Under the pieces are notes generated by a model, which ran no database searches, was not told where the DNA came from, and was given only the letters and a program-made list of their open reading frames with translations. A stretch of 64,000 nucleotides of DNA from Lachnospiraceae bacterium (GTDB taxonomy: Bacteria > Bacillota > Clostridia > Lachnospirales > Lachnospiraceae), in the NCBI GenBank assembly GCA_017553505.1, contig JAFZLD010000018.1, forward strand, positions 1 to 64,000, in the 5' to 3' direction. The position numbers and the translations under genes were made by a program. This document shows positions 49,214-57,567 of this stretch, one piece after another (within the stretch, counting starts at the first letter, position 1; every line of letters starts with the position of its first letter).

Positions 49214-49708
49214 TTATCTCCTTTTTCGGGGACTTAAGAGCAAGTGAATGCACTTGCCGTTCGTATCGTAAACATAGATGTTGTATTCCTTCTTGTCATA
49301 AGGAAAAACAACGGTGTTGGTAGCACTGTCGTACTCGGCGATGCTGACTGTCTCGTCGTCATCGTCCACCATATAACTGTTCACAACATCAACGGGAGAA
49401 CCGTCGAAGGTGATGGAGAAAGTGGACTCTGTCATATGGTGTTCTTTGACCGTTAAGGGGCGACTTGAGGCCGCATCTACGGACATAAGAACCTTGCTGT
49501 GCGGAAAGAACACGGGCATCAGCAAAGTTATAACAAATATCAATGATGATAATACTATAAAGAGATTATCGGAGAATAAATTTTGCTTGCTTCTTAACAC
49601 GATTTTGTCAAAAGGAACCGTGTTGGGAGAAGTCTCGGCCTTGGCAAATACTTTCTCAAGCATTTTGCCGGCTGTATTTATATCCATACTGTAGGTTTTC
49701 TTTTTCAT
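49214..49708 (-). CDS. Probable anti-sigma factor, single transmembrane helix
   Basis: 164 residues. A cytoplasmic N-terminal half of about 47 residues, one membrane helix (LFIVLSSLIFVITLLMPVFF, about 49-68), then an extracellular domain of about 95 residues with an acidic turn (VDDDDE). Gene position directly after the sigma factor (14-base gap) and this topology are typical of membrane anti-sigma factors. No zinc-binding HxxxCxxC motif is visible, so it is not a standard ZAS-type anti-sigma. Function is inferred from context. It ends five bases before the transglutaminase gene. Confidence 0.65.
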   Translation of the reverse strand: MKKKTYSMDINTAGKMLEKVFAKAETSPNTVPFDKIVLRSKQNLFSDNLFIVLSSLIFVITLLMPVFFPHSKVLMSVDAASSRPLTVKEHHMTESTFSITFDGSPVDVVNSYMVDDDDETVSIAEYDSATNTVVFPYDKKEYNIYVYDTNGKCIHLLLSPRKRR

Positions 49709-49722
49709 AAATTCACCAATCC

Positions 49723-50277
49723 TTAACCGTTCATAAGATTTTTAAGCTTGGACACAGACGCCGCGAGTTGTCTCTTGACGGTGGAACGGCTTATGCCGGT
49801 GGCACTTACGATATCGTCGATTTTCATGGAGTTAAAGTATCGAAGGGTGACAAGCTCGCGCTCGGAGACAGATAGCTTATCGAGGGCTTCAAAGAGCCGC
49901 TTGCTCTCGTCGCGATCGAGGGCGCTGGCCTCGGGGTTCGTGGTGCGCTTGGTGTCGCATACCTCCTCGAGAAGCTCGGGGTCGGCCTCGCCGTAATCGG
50001 ATTTGTGAGCCTTGGCCATATCGAAGCAGACGTGGAAAGAAATCTGGTTAAGCCAGGCTACAAAGAGAGTAGGGTCGTTAAGCTTCTTTATATTCTTAAG
50101 AGCCGACACGAAGATTTCCTGAACTGCGTCCTGAGCCAGGTAGTCGTCTCTAAGATAGTGCCGTGTGTAGTTGTAAACCTTATTAAAGGTCATATTGTAG
50201 AGTTCCGCAAAAGCGTCGCTGTCCCCATTCTGCGCGCGCTTGACGTACTCCGCAATGTAAGTGTGAGAAAATTCCAT
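49723..50277 (-). CDS. ECF-type RNA polymerase sigma factor
   Basis: 184 residues. Region 2 is AFAELYNMTFNKVYNYTRHY with DYLAQDAVQEIFVSAL; region 4 is SERELVTLRYFNSMKIDDI and TGISRSTVKRQLAASVSKL. It should redirect RNA polymerase to a small regulon. Its gene lies in the middle of the minus-strand unit, between a GGDEF-type protein and a one-TM protein that is a plausible anti-sigma. The filament genes downstream are candidate targets. I see no recognisable autoregulated ECF promoter. Confidence 0.93.
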   Translation of the reverse strand: MEFSHTYIAEYVKRAQNGDSDAFAELYNMTFNKVYNYTRHYLRDDYLAQDAVQEIFVSALKNIKKLNDPTLFVAWLNQISFHVCFDMAKAHKSDYGEADPELLEEVCDTKRTTNPEASALDRDESKRLFEALDKLSVSERELVTLRYFNSMKIDDIVSATGISRSTVKRQLAASVSKLKNLMNG

Positions 50278-50296
50278 AAAAGTTTAAAACCCTAAC

Positions 50297-50989
50297 CTAT
50301 CTTCCGAGTTTCTTGTACGCTTGAGCAATGAGTTCGGAGAAGCTTGAAACTTCTTCTTTGTCGAAGAGAACCGATTCGGACCTGACTACGATTGAAACGG
50401 GCTCGTGTTTGTTGTATTCATCGATGCCGTTGCTTAAGAGCTTGCAGAAAGAAGAAAGCTTATCATCGGTACACTTCTCGATAACGGTTACAAATTCGTT
50501 ACCGCCGTTTCTTCCCACAAAGCCAAAGTCCTTGGCCGAAGATTCGAGGATATTGGAGAAGTCGCGGATGACCTTGTCGCCCACATCCTTGCCGTTGGCC
50601 TCGTTGATGGCCTTTATATTGGAAATCTCGCTTACCATGCAGCAGATTCCGTTAAGCGAATCCTTGGAACCGTGAGTGTCAAAGAACATGCTGCAGCTCG
50701 TGCGGTTAGGGATGCCGGTCTTGGAATCGAGGTACGCAAGATTCTCAAGCTGATGGCTCTGAATCTTTAATTCCCTGATTTTGATGAAGTCATATATCAG
50801 AAATGACAGCGAAAGAATAATCGTCGCATACATAACACTGCAAAGAGTGAACAGGCTCTTGTCGACGAAAATGCTGGATTTCATGGTCTTATTGGTAAGA
50901 AGAACAATAAGAAAGATTACCTCGAGAATAATGAAAACGGAAAGCTCTATAACCTTTAAGGTTTTGAATCTGTGGACGTTCTTTTTCAT
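50297..50989 (-). CDS. Membrane protein with a degenerate GGDEF domain
   Basis: 230 residues. Two membrane helices (about 15-32 and 45-68) and a GGDEF-type domain from about residue 82. The active loop is GRNGGNEFV, with GGNEF (162-166) in place of GG(D/E)EF. The upstream metal-binding aspartate region, normally like DIDNFKxIND, reads MVSEISNIKAINE. The loss of these acids suggests no diguanylate cyclase activity and a sensing or regulatory role instead. First gene of the sigma/filament unit; AAAGGAG lies some 15 bases before the ATG. Confidence 0.85.
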   Translation of the reverse strand: MKKNVHRFKTLKVIELSVFIILEVIFLIVLLTNKTMKSSIFVDKSLFTLCSVMYATIILSLSFLIYDFIKIRELKIQSHQLENLAYLDSKTGIPNRTSCSMFFDTHGSKDSLNGICCMVSEISNIKAINEANGKDVGDKVIRDFSNILESSAKDFGFVGRNGGNEFVTVIEKCTDDKLSSFCKLLSNGIDEYNKHEPVSIVVRSESVLFDKEEVSSFSELIAQAYKKLGR

Positions 50990-51071
50990 AAAGCGATAAG
51001 AAATCTCCTTTCTTGTCTTTGTAATAAATCGTTACACAAAAAAGTGTATAATTATATAGATTATAGTGTAT

Positions 51072-51117
51072 TATATAGGTAAGACCTATTCTTCGGTCGG
51101 TGTTTCATACCTATATA
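51072..51117. promoter_or_regulatory. Long inverted repeat between divergent GGDEF/sigma and PilZ units
   Basis: TATATAGGTA at 51072-51081 is repeated as its exact complement at 51108-51117, with 26 bases between, inside which GACC and GGTC can pair. Several TATAAT-like sequences lie on the minus strand around it. It may be a shared operator or a leader hairpin. The rest of the 287-base gap (50990-51276) is AT-rich with no gene seen. Confidence 0.45.
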
Positions 51118-51276
51118 TTATAAACCAAAATGCGATAATAATCATTAAAAATTCTATCTGTGGCGGCGGTAGGAAACCCCAATTAAAAAATAATTAAATT
51201 TTTTTGCAAAAACCTGAACCTTTTTTCAAAAGAATAAGTCTTTACTTAATGAAAAGGATAAAGGAATGACTGATTT

Positions 51277-51618
51277 ATGATTACATTGGACGGTTTAAAG
51301 TACGGATTTAAATTTATAGCTTCTGCTACCGCACAAACCTTTGAAAACGCATACGACCTCATAGTGGTCGATGACGAAGCCACACCTCTTTCAAACGGAC
51401 CGCTTTCCGTTAACTACTATCCCACGGCAATAGCTGTTGTAATCGCCCTCGCGGTGATAGCACTCTTAGCTGTATGGATGATAAGAAGAAACGGATATAA
51501 AGCGAGACTTCTTGAATTAAGACAGAAGGCCGGAGATACGAGCAAGGCGATTCCTTTTACCATCAGAGGAATCAAAGACGCGGTTAAAGAAGCTGAGAAA
51601 AACTTAATAACAATTTAA
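51277..51618 (+). CDS. Small single-pass membrane protein
   Basis: 113 residues. An N-terminal amphipathic part of about 45 residues precedes one strong hydrophobic helix (AIAVVIALAVIALLAVWMI, about 51-69), then a basic cytoplasmic tail (RRNGYKARLLELRQK) with helical character. No family recognised. AAAGGAA lies upstream of the ATG at a somewhat long distance. It is followed after 22 bases by the PilZ gene and is probably cotranscribed with it and the large surface protein. Confidence 0.65.
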   Translation: MITLDGLKYGFKFIASATAQTFENAYDLIVVDDEATPLSNGPLSVNYYPTAIAVVIALAVIALLAVWMIRRNGYKARLLELRQKAGDTSKAIPFTIRGIKDAVKEAEKNLITI

Positions 51619-51640
51619 TCTATACGGGGGGAACAATCAA

Positions 51641-51961
51641 ATGATTGAGAGACGAAGAATTGACCGAGTATCCTATAACGCAGACAGTGTCATTGTCGTG
51701 CGGGAGGATTTAAAGAAAATATACTGCAAGGTTAAGAACTTAAGTCCTTTAGGAATGGCTGTGACGGTGGACGGAGATACACCTTCACTCCTTGGCAAAG
51801 ACGTAATAATCGTAGCCGACACATTGATAATGTATGCGGACGTTATTCGTGAAGATCCCGCCGAGGACGGTAACAAAATTGTTGCATTAAATGCCAAGAA
51901 ATTTACAAATGAGGTTTTGGAGTATTTGTTTGAGCACATTGCTGAAGATGAGGAACAGTAA
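51641..51961 (+). CDS. PilZ-domain protein (c-di-GMP receptor type)
   Basis: 106 residues, a single PilZ domain. The two c-di-GMP-binding motifs are present: RxxxR as R5-RID-R9 near the N-terminus and NxSxxG as N33-LSPL-G38. A strong GGGGGGAA precedes the ATG. PilZ proteins relay cyclic-di-GMP levels to motility, pili or surface polysaccharide. The position between a membrane protein and a surface protein, divergent from a GGDEF/filament unit, fits that role. Binding itself is not demonstrated. Confidence 0.88.
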   Translation: MIERRRIDRVSYNADSVIVVREDLKKIYCKVKNLSPLGMAVTVDGDTPSLLGKDVIIVADTLIMYADVIREDPAEDGNKIVALNAKKFTNEVLEYLFEHIAEDEEQ

Positions 51962-52003
51962 GTGCTAAGTCACAAAAGGGGAACAGAAAGGAAAAGGGAA
52001 AGA

Positions 52004-55000
52004 ATGAAAAAGAACATCAGATTGAACAAGCAGATTATCAAAGCTCTCTCAATCGGTATCAGCGCGAGCATGTTACTTCAGCCTGTAACAGCATATGCAG
52101 ATGCGCTTGATACCCCCGCACCCGAACCTGCAACAGACGGTTCAGAGAGCACAGTAGCTCCCGAGCAGGATTTCGACGGAGCCAAGGCAGATGCAGTTGT
52201 TGCAGATGCAGCGGTTGATACCGCTATCGAAGCTTCACACGAAGCTATCAACGCAGTTACAGGAAGCACAGCATATGACGAGACTAAGGCTGTAGCTGTA
52301 AGCTTCAATGATGTTTTAACAGACAACGAAACAGAACTTGCCGATGATGTAATCGACACCACCGACGAGAAGACTTCCGCAGAGGAATACGTTGAGAAGG
52401 CAGAGCAGGACAACATGCTTGCACTTGCAGCAGACGTATCCGCAGGCAATGCGGCAAGAGACATGAACGCCGATGTGTCTACCGGCGATCAGGCACAGGC
52501 TGATGCAGAAGCTCTTGCTTCCGCTACACTTGCTTCCGTATCCGGCAATGCAGAGACCGTTGCACAGGAAAGACAGAACATTGCCAATGCAACCGATCCT
52601 GATGAAGCCAGAGCGGCATACACCAGAGCAACCAACGCAGTTAAGGCTGCCGATGATACCGTTATCCAGGCAGAAGTTGACTTCGCAGTTATCGAAGGCA
52701 CATACAAAAGTGCCAAGGACGATTATGTAGCAAAGAAGGCAGCTTATGAAGCAGCAGTTCAGGCTCTTAACGATGCCAGAGCTCAGTTTGGTATTGATGT
52801 AAGCGGCGGTGAAGCAGAGGCAGAAGATGCCCTTGCAAGACTCGACCGGCTTGCAGCAGAGGCTGAGGCATTAAGAATTGCTACCGAAGATGCTTTGGCT
52901 AAGTACGCCAAGGAAGAAAAAGCACTTTATGAGATTCAGAGACTTGAGGCTGAGGCAGCAGCACTTCCCGATGCTTCCGGCGGAGAAGTTTACGAAGATG
53001 TTTTCGATCCTTTATTTAAGGCAATTATGGAGGGATATTATGGTCCCGAAATCGAAGGCGCAGAAGTTACAGACATTGTATGGACTAAGTTCGAAGGCAA
53101 TGACAAACTCAACTACGCTACAGTTACCTTCAAAAAGGGCGACACAACATATACCAGAATTTTAAACTACAGACGTACCAAGAACGGCAACAAGGGCGGT
53201 CGTATCGTAATCTTTGAAAAGGTTGAGCACGTAGTATATGACAAGCTCGATGTTACCGGCGGCCTTAAGGACGGCGAAGTAGTAGAATACGGCGACAAGC
53301 TCGTTACCAAGAACGAAGACGGCGAATACGTAGTATACAATAATGCCGACGGCGTTGAAGACAACAAGCTTGGAGACAATCAGACCGTTAACGAAGGAAC
53401 AGAAGTTGTCAGCTACGAATATGTAAACGGCAACCTTGTTAAGACCGTTACAGCTGATGTTACCACCACAACATTCACAGGCGCTACACTCGATGCAAGC
53501 GAAATCACCATGAAGGATGAAGATGCCGCAAAGGCAGCATATGTGGCTGCAGTGCAGGCTGAGATTGACAAGCTTGAAGAAGGCAAGTCTATCATTATTT
53601 CCTACGAAGAAGACGGTGTAGAAAAGCAGATCGAGTACAAGAGCGGCGATACAGCTACAGATATAGGCTTCGTAGTTGATACTAAGGATGTACAAGAACT
53701 GGTTACGGTAATAAAGGACGTTTCCCAGAACTACATGGAGACCGTCGGCTATACCGTAAACGGTACTTACCGCGAGAAGTTTACCAAGACTATCGATGTA
53801 GCAAAGGATAACTTCAAATCCAGAGAAGCAGCTGTTACTTCGTACAAAGAAGGTGGCTTCAACGACGATGTTGAATATCACAAAGAAGATGACGTTCTGG
53901 GCTTTGGCGGTCACTACGAAGGTGAGAAAGAAATTTCAGAAACAGCCAACAATGACGCTAAGTATATTAAGTATAAGAACTGGTCAAACAGCACAAGATA
54001 CAAATATACAGGAACTTATACTGTTGAATTTGAAAAGATTACCTCGACGACAATTGACGATTACTGCGCAATATTGACATTCTTAAACGAGCCTTCCGAT
54101 GAAGAAAGAAAGCAGGCTGTAATCGATGACATTGTTGCTAAGGGCGGAGAAATTATTACATTCAAAGCTCTCGACGGAAACTTCTTTAAGGGCAGCATAA
54201 TCTACGTACCCGGCGTAAGCCTTGAAAATGTTACCGTTACCGACGAAGCTGATGCAGAGGCAGCCTTCAATGCGGCAGTAGCAGGTATCAGTGCTCCCGG
54301 TTCAGCAGTATTTACAGGAACAACCGCTATCCAGGAAGAACGTTATAAGGACGTTCCCACGGAAGTTGAAGAGTTACAGCCGGTTACCAAGTATGGTTAC
54401 AAGGAACTTGCTTACCTCATCAAGTCAATCAGCATAGATCAGAATGTTGTAGTATCCAACACCGAATGGGAACAGGTTTATGCCAATGCTACCGTTGAGT
54501 GGAGAAACGATAACTACAATTCAGGTAATGTTCTTCTTGCTGAGTACACCGATAAGAAGGGCGATTACTACAACGATAACGGCGTGAAGATGCACCTTAC
54601 CACCAAACAGAAAGCAACTACCCTTACTTTCCGTAAGAAGGTTGACGGCGTAGCAGCTAACGTTAAGATGTACAATGACCTTATCAGCAAGGCTAAGAGC
54701 GCTGAGTCAGCTATCGCAACTGCTAAGCAGAAGGTTTCCGACCTTGAAGCTGCTATCAAAGCTCTTAAGACAGCTGAGGCAAGAGCCGATGAAATCGCTA
54801 AGTTCGAAGCAGACCTTGAAAAGGCTAAGGCAGACCTTAAGGCAGCAATTGATTTAAGAGATCAGCTTTTAGACGACCTTATAGATATCGCTGAAGAGCT
54901 TGACGATAAGGTTAATCCCGGCCCTACACCCGGACCCACACCCGGCCCTACACCCGGTCCTACACCCGGACCTACCGAGCCTACTCCCGCTCCTGCAGCA

Positions 55001-55321
55001 CCCATCTTATTCACAGCTCCTGCACCTGCTCCCGCAGCACCTGTTTTGGAACTTGAAGAAGAGGAAACTCCTTTAGTTGAAGCTCCTCAGGATGTACAGG
55101 CAGAAGAACTCGAAGTTGAAGACGATGATACTGCTCTTGCAGCAGCTCCCATCAATGTAGGCGACGATGCTACACCTCTCGCAAGCATTCCCGACCAGAG
55201 CGAAATGTCTTGGTGGTGGTTGTTAATCGTATTGGTACTTGGTGCTACCGGTGCAGAAATGTACAGAAGACACATGGCCAAGAAGAAAGCAGCCGAAATC
55301 AATACTACAGACGTTAAGTAA
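52004..55321 (+). CDS. Large cell-surface protein with coiled-coil regions and Pro-Gly-Thr stalk
   Basis: 1105 residues. A signal peptide (LSIGISASMLLQPVTAYADA) is followed by Ala/Asp/Glu-rich helical stretches with coiled-coil character (about 55-330). A beta-rich middle (about 340-880) holds related EEY/VDVAK-like blocks, then another coiled coil (about 890-970). A stalk of five PGPT units follows. The end is a hydrophobic helix (WWWLLIVLVLGATGAEMY) with a basic tail, but no LPXTG sorting motif. It is probably membrane-anchored and spans the wall. ATG 52004 follows AAAGGGAA; an in-frame start at 51962 would precede the signal. Possible adhesin or stalk linked to the PilZ/filament genes. Confidence 0.8.
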   Translation: MKKNIRLNKQIIKALSIGISASMLLQPVTAYADALDTPAPEPATDGSESTVAPEQDFDGAKADAVVADAAVDTAIEASHEAINAVTGSTAYDETKAVAVSFNDVLTDNETELADDVIDTTDEKTSAEEYVEKAEQDNMLALAADVSAGNAARDMNADVSTGDQAQADAEALASATLASVSGNAETVAQERQNIANATDPDEARAAYTRATNAVKAADDTVIQAEVDFAVIEGTYKSAKDDYVAKKAAYEAAVQALNDARAQFGIDVSGGEAEAEDALARLDRLAAEAEALRIATEDALAKYAKEEKALYEIQRLEAEAAALPDASGGEVYEDVFDPLFKAIMEGYYGPEIEGAEVTDIVWTKFEGNDKLNYATVTFKKGDTTYTRILNYRRTKNGNKGGRIVIFEKVEHVVYDKLDVTGGLKDGEVVEYGDKLVTKNEDGEYVVYNNADGVEDNKLGDNQTVNEGTEVVSYEYVNGNLVKTVTADVTTTTFTGATLDASEITMKDEDAAKAAYVAAVQAEIDKLEEGKSIIISYEEDGVEKQIEYKSGDTATDIGFVVDTKDVQELVTVIKDVSQNYMETVGYTVNGTYREKFTKTIDVAKDNFKSREAAVTSYKEGGFNDDVEYHKEDDVLGFGGHYEGEKEISETANNDAKYIKYKNWSNSTRYKYTGTYTVEFEKITSTTIDDYCAILTFLNEPSDEERKQAVIDDIVAKGGEIITFKALDGNFFKGSIIYVPGVSLENVTVTDEADAEAAFNAAVAGISAPGSAVFTGTTAIQEERYKDVPTEVEELQPVTKYGYKELAYLIKSISIDQNVVVSNTEWEQVYANATVEWRNDNYNSGNVLLAEYTDKKGDYYNDNGVKMHLTTKQKATTLTFRKKVDGVAANVKMYNDLISKAKSAESAIATAKQKVSDLEAAIKALKTAEARADEIAKFEADLEKAKADLKAAIDLRDQLLDDLIDIAEELDDKVNPGPTPGPTPGPTPGPTPGPTEPTPAPAAPILFTAPAPAPAAPVLELEEEETPLVEAPQDVQAEELEVEDDDTALAAAPINVGDDATPLASIPDQSEMSWWWLLIVLVLGATGAEMYRRHMAKKKAAEINTTDVK
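54917..54976 (+). repeat. Five tandem 12-bp repeats coding for PGPT
   Basis: Five in-frame units of CCCGGNCCNACN, each encoding Pro-Gly-Pro-Thr, form the stalk of the surface protein. In-frame 12-bp units can expand or contract by slippage without breaking the frame. Confidence 0.9.
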
Positions 55322-55339
55322 TTCTTTACTACTAAAATG

Positions 55340-55377
55340 AAAATCGTCGTGCAGGTAACTGCACGGCGATTTTTTTG
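55340..55377 (+). terminator. Rho-independent terminator after the surface protein gene
   Basis: CGTGCAG pairs with CTGCACG over GTAA, extended by AATCG/CGATT, followed by seven Ts. Confidence 0.92.
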
Positions 55378-55520
55378 TTATTTCAAAAAGTTTATTATAA
55401 AAAAGCAATACCGTCACAGGAAACGATTTTTGAAGAAACGGTTTATTTAAACACGCATATTTTCACGCTGTCGTAGGAGAAGGCGGGAATATAGAGGTTT
55501 AAAAATTTACCAAAATGTAG

Positions 55521-55526
55521 TATAAT
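55521..55526 (+). promoter_or_regulatory. -10 element upstream of the lipoprotein/glp region
   Basis: A consensus TATAAT lies 50 bases before the lipoprotein start. The -35 position (TTTAAA at 55498-55503) is weak, so activation by a regulator is possible. Confidence 0.5.
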
Positions 55527-55576
55527 CACACTATATAAATAAGTGTTTTGGCGATAATCTCGGAGGACTTAAATCA

Positions 55577-56095
55577 ATGATTAAGAAGAGTTTAAGCTTT
55601 CTTTTGCTGATAACTGTATTATCCGTATCTCTTGCGGGCTGCTCTAAGAAGCCTGTTACTTCGGAGAGCGTATCGTTCCCTGAAGAGATACCGCTTGTAA
55701 CTACCACATCGGTTTCGACGCCCACCGAGTCTTCGGTATCGACGGGGATTGAAAGCTCGGTTTCTTTTGAAACGCCTGTTGAGAATGAAGAGGCGACAAT
55801 CGATTACAAGCTGGTGGTCCTCAATCAGTGCAATGCCGACATCGGTATGGTATGCATGCTCGACCCTGTCAGTGCCGAGCAGACAGAAATTGGGCCGCTT
55901 GCGGACGGAACGGCTTTGATAATGAATTTTGAAGGCTGGCCGGAGCGAAATACCACTCTGGACCTGGCATTTTATAACAATAGCGGTAATTTGGTATCTA
56001 CCACAGAAGTGGACATAACGGGGGTTGAGTCCACTGTAACGGTTTCTCTTTCGGGAAACGGCAATATTGAAAAAGTTAAGGGTGAAGTAAATTAG
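55577..56095 (+). CDS. Small lipoprotein of unknown function
   Basis: 172 residues. Lipoprotein signal ending LAGC with C22, then a Ser/Thr/Val-rich linker of about 50 residues, then a compact beta-rich domain of about 95 residues with YKLVVLNQCNADIGM and a TVSLSG strand near the end. It should be anchored on the outer membrane face. CGGAGGA precedes the ATG. I do not recognise the domain. It lies 30 bases before the glp operon and may share its transcript, though a functional link is not evident. Confidence 0.72.
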   Translation: MIKKSLSFLLLITVLSVSLAGCSKKPVTSESVSFPEEIPLVTTTSVSTPTESSVSTGIESSVSFETPVENEEATIDYKLVVLNQCNADIGMVCMLDPVSAEQTEIGPLADGTALIMNFEGWPERNTTLDLAFYNNSGNLVSTTEVDITGVESTVTVSLSGNGNIEKVKGEVN

Positions 56096-56125
56096 CGAAT
56101 TTATATAAATGTATTTGGAGGGTTC

Positions 56126-57556
56126 ATGAAAAGAGAAGTTGTAATTATCGGAGCGGGCGTTGTCGGCTCCTCGATTGCAAGAGAATTGTCTCGTTATAAC
56201 GTAGACGTATGCGTGCTGGAGAAAGCATCCGATGTCTGCGAGGGCACATCCAAGGCCAACAGCGGGATAGTTCATGCGGGTTTTGACGCAGAGCCGGGTA
56301 CTCTGAAAGCCCGTTTTAACGTTGCGGGAAGCCGTAAGATGGAGGCTTTGTCCCGCGAGCTTGATTTTTCCTACAAGAGGAACGGTTCACTTGTCCTTTG
56401 TTTCTCAAAGGATGGTTATCCCCAATTAGAAGAACTTAAGAAACGCGGCGAGTCTAACGGTGTGGAAGGCGTTACGATCCTTACCGGTGACGAAGTGCGT
56501 AAGATGGAGCCTGCAATCTCGGATGAGGTTGTGGCTGCTTTGTATGCGCCCACGGGAGCGATTGTGTGCCCCTTCGGACTTACGATAGCCATGGCGGAGA
56601 ACGCGGCTGTTAACGGCACTGAGTTTAGATTTAACGAGCCTGTGACGGGCATTAAGGCTGGCGGTGACGGATTCGTAGTGACCACCGATAAGGGCACTTA
56701 CGAGTGCAAGGCGGTAATCAATGCGGCAGGCGTGTATGCGGACGCTATCCACAATATGGTCTGCGCCGACAAGATTCACATTACGGCAAGAAAAGGCGAA
56801 TATTGCCTCTATGATAAAAAGGTGGGCGGAACGGTTTCCTCCACCATATTCCAGCTTCCGGGAACATACGGCAAGGGCGTATTGGTAACGCCTACGGTGC
56901 ACGGTAACTTGTTACTCGGGCCCACCGCTACGGATACCCCGGACAAAGAAGAAGTCAACACCACGAAGGTAGGTCTCGATACCCTTCAGGCCACAGCGGC
57001 CAAGAGCATCAAGACTGTGCCGTACAGATCAGTAATTACTTCTTTTGCGGGATTACGTGCGCATGAGGACGGCGGAGACTTTATAGTGGGTGAGTCAAGC
57101 GTTAAGGGATTCTACGATGCGGCGGGAATTGAGTCGCCGGGACTTTCGGCGGCACCTGCTATCGGTGAGTTTCTGGCAGGTGAAGTGGCAGGATATCTTG
57201 GGGCTATTGAGAAGAGCGATTTCAAGGCTACGAGAAAGGGCATACCCAACGTGGCACTTGCTTCCAAGGAAGAGCGCGACAGACTCATTAAGGAGAATCC
57301 GCTCTATGCCAATGTTATCTGCCGTTGCGAGCTTGTGACGGAAGGCGAGATTGTGGACGCTATCAAGAGACCTGTCGGAGCGACTACGCTCGACGGTGTG
57401 AAGAGGCGTACAAGAGCCGGTATGGGACGTTGTCAGGCAGGTTTCTGCTCTCCTAAGACACTTGAGATACTGGCCAGAGAGCTGGGAACGGATATTACGA
57501 AGATTACCAAGCATGGCGAAGGTTCGGAGTTCTTATCCGAGCACAAAGGTTTGTAA
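56126..57556 (+). CDS. glpA: GlpA-like FAD-dependent glycerol-3-phosphate dehydrogenase
   Basis: 476 residues. The FAD-binding Rossmann motif is VVIIGAGVVGSSIARELS; GTSKANSGIVHAGFD is the DAO-family active region. The C-terminal 90 residues form a BFD-like cysteine domain with CRCELVTEGEI and CQAGFC. It should oxidise glycerol-3-phosphate to dihydroxyacetone phosphate, passing electrons to the next gene product. GGAGGG precedes the ATG. First of four genes (glpA-like, FAD/NAD oxidoreductase, DUF1667, glpK) with gaps of 11, -1 and 11 bases. Shorter than E. coli GlpA, as usual in Clostridia. Confidence 0.9.
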   Translation: MKREVVIIGAGVVGSSIARELSRYNVDVCVLEKASDVCEGTSKANSGIVHAGFDAEPGTLKARFNVAGSRKMEALSRELDFSYKRNGSLVLCFSKDGYPQLEELKKRGESNGVEGVTILTGDEVRKMEPAISDEVVAALYAPTGAIVCPFGLTIAMAENAAVNGTEFRFNEPVTGIKAGGDGFVVTTDKGTYECKAVINAAGVYADAIHNMVCADKIHITARKGEYCLYDKKVGGTVSSTIFQLPGTYGKGVLVTPTVHGNLLLGPTATDTPDKEEVNTTKVGLDTLQATAAKSIKTVPYRSVITSFAGLRAHEDGGDFIVGESSVKGFYDAAGIESPGLSAAPAIGEFLAGEVAGYLGAIEKSDFKATRKGIPNVALASKEERDRLIKENPLYANVICRCELVTEGEIVDAIKRPVGATTLDGVKRRTRAGMGRCQAGFCSPKTLEILARELGTDITKITKHGEGSEFLSEHKGL

Positions 57557-57567
57557 GGGAGGCGCGC

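Noticed and set aside
50990-51276. Cyclic-di-GMP riboswitch near the PilZ and GGDEF genes
   Set aside because: I looked for the conserved class I core on both strands and did not find it; only an inverted repeat is visible.
54917-54976. CRISPR-like repeat array
   Set aside because: The 12-bp units are contiguous, without spacers, in frame within a coding region and encode a Pro-Gly-Thr stalk.
52004-55321. LPXTG sortase anchor on the large surface protein
   Set aside because: No LPXTG or close variant precedes the C-terminal helix; the nearby sequence is IPDQSEMS.
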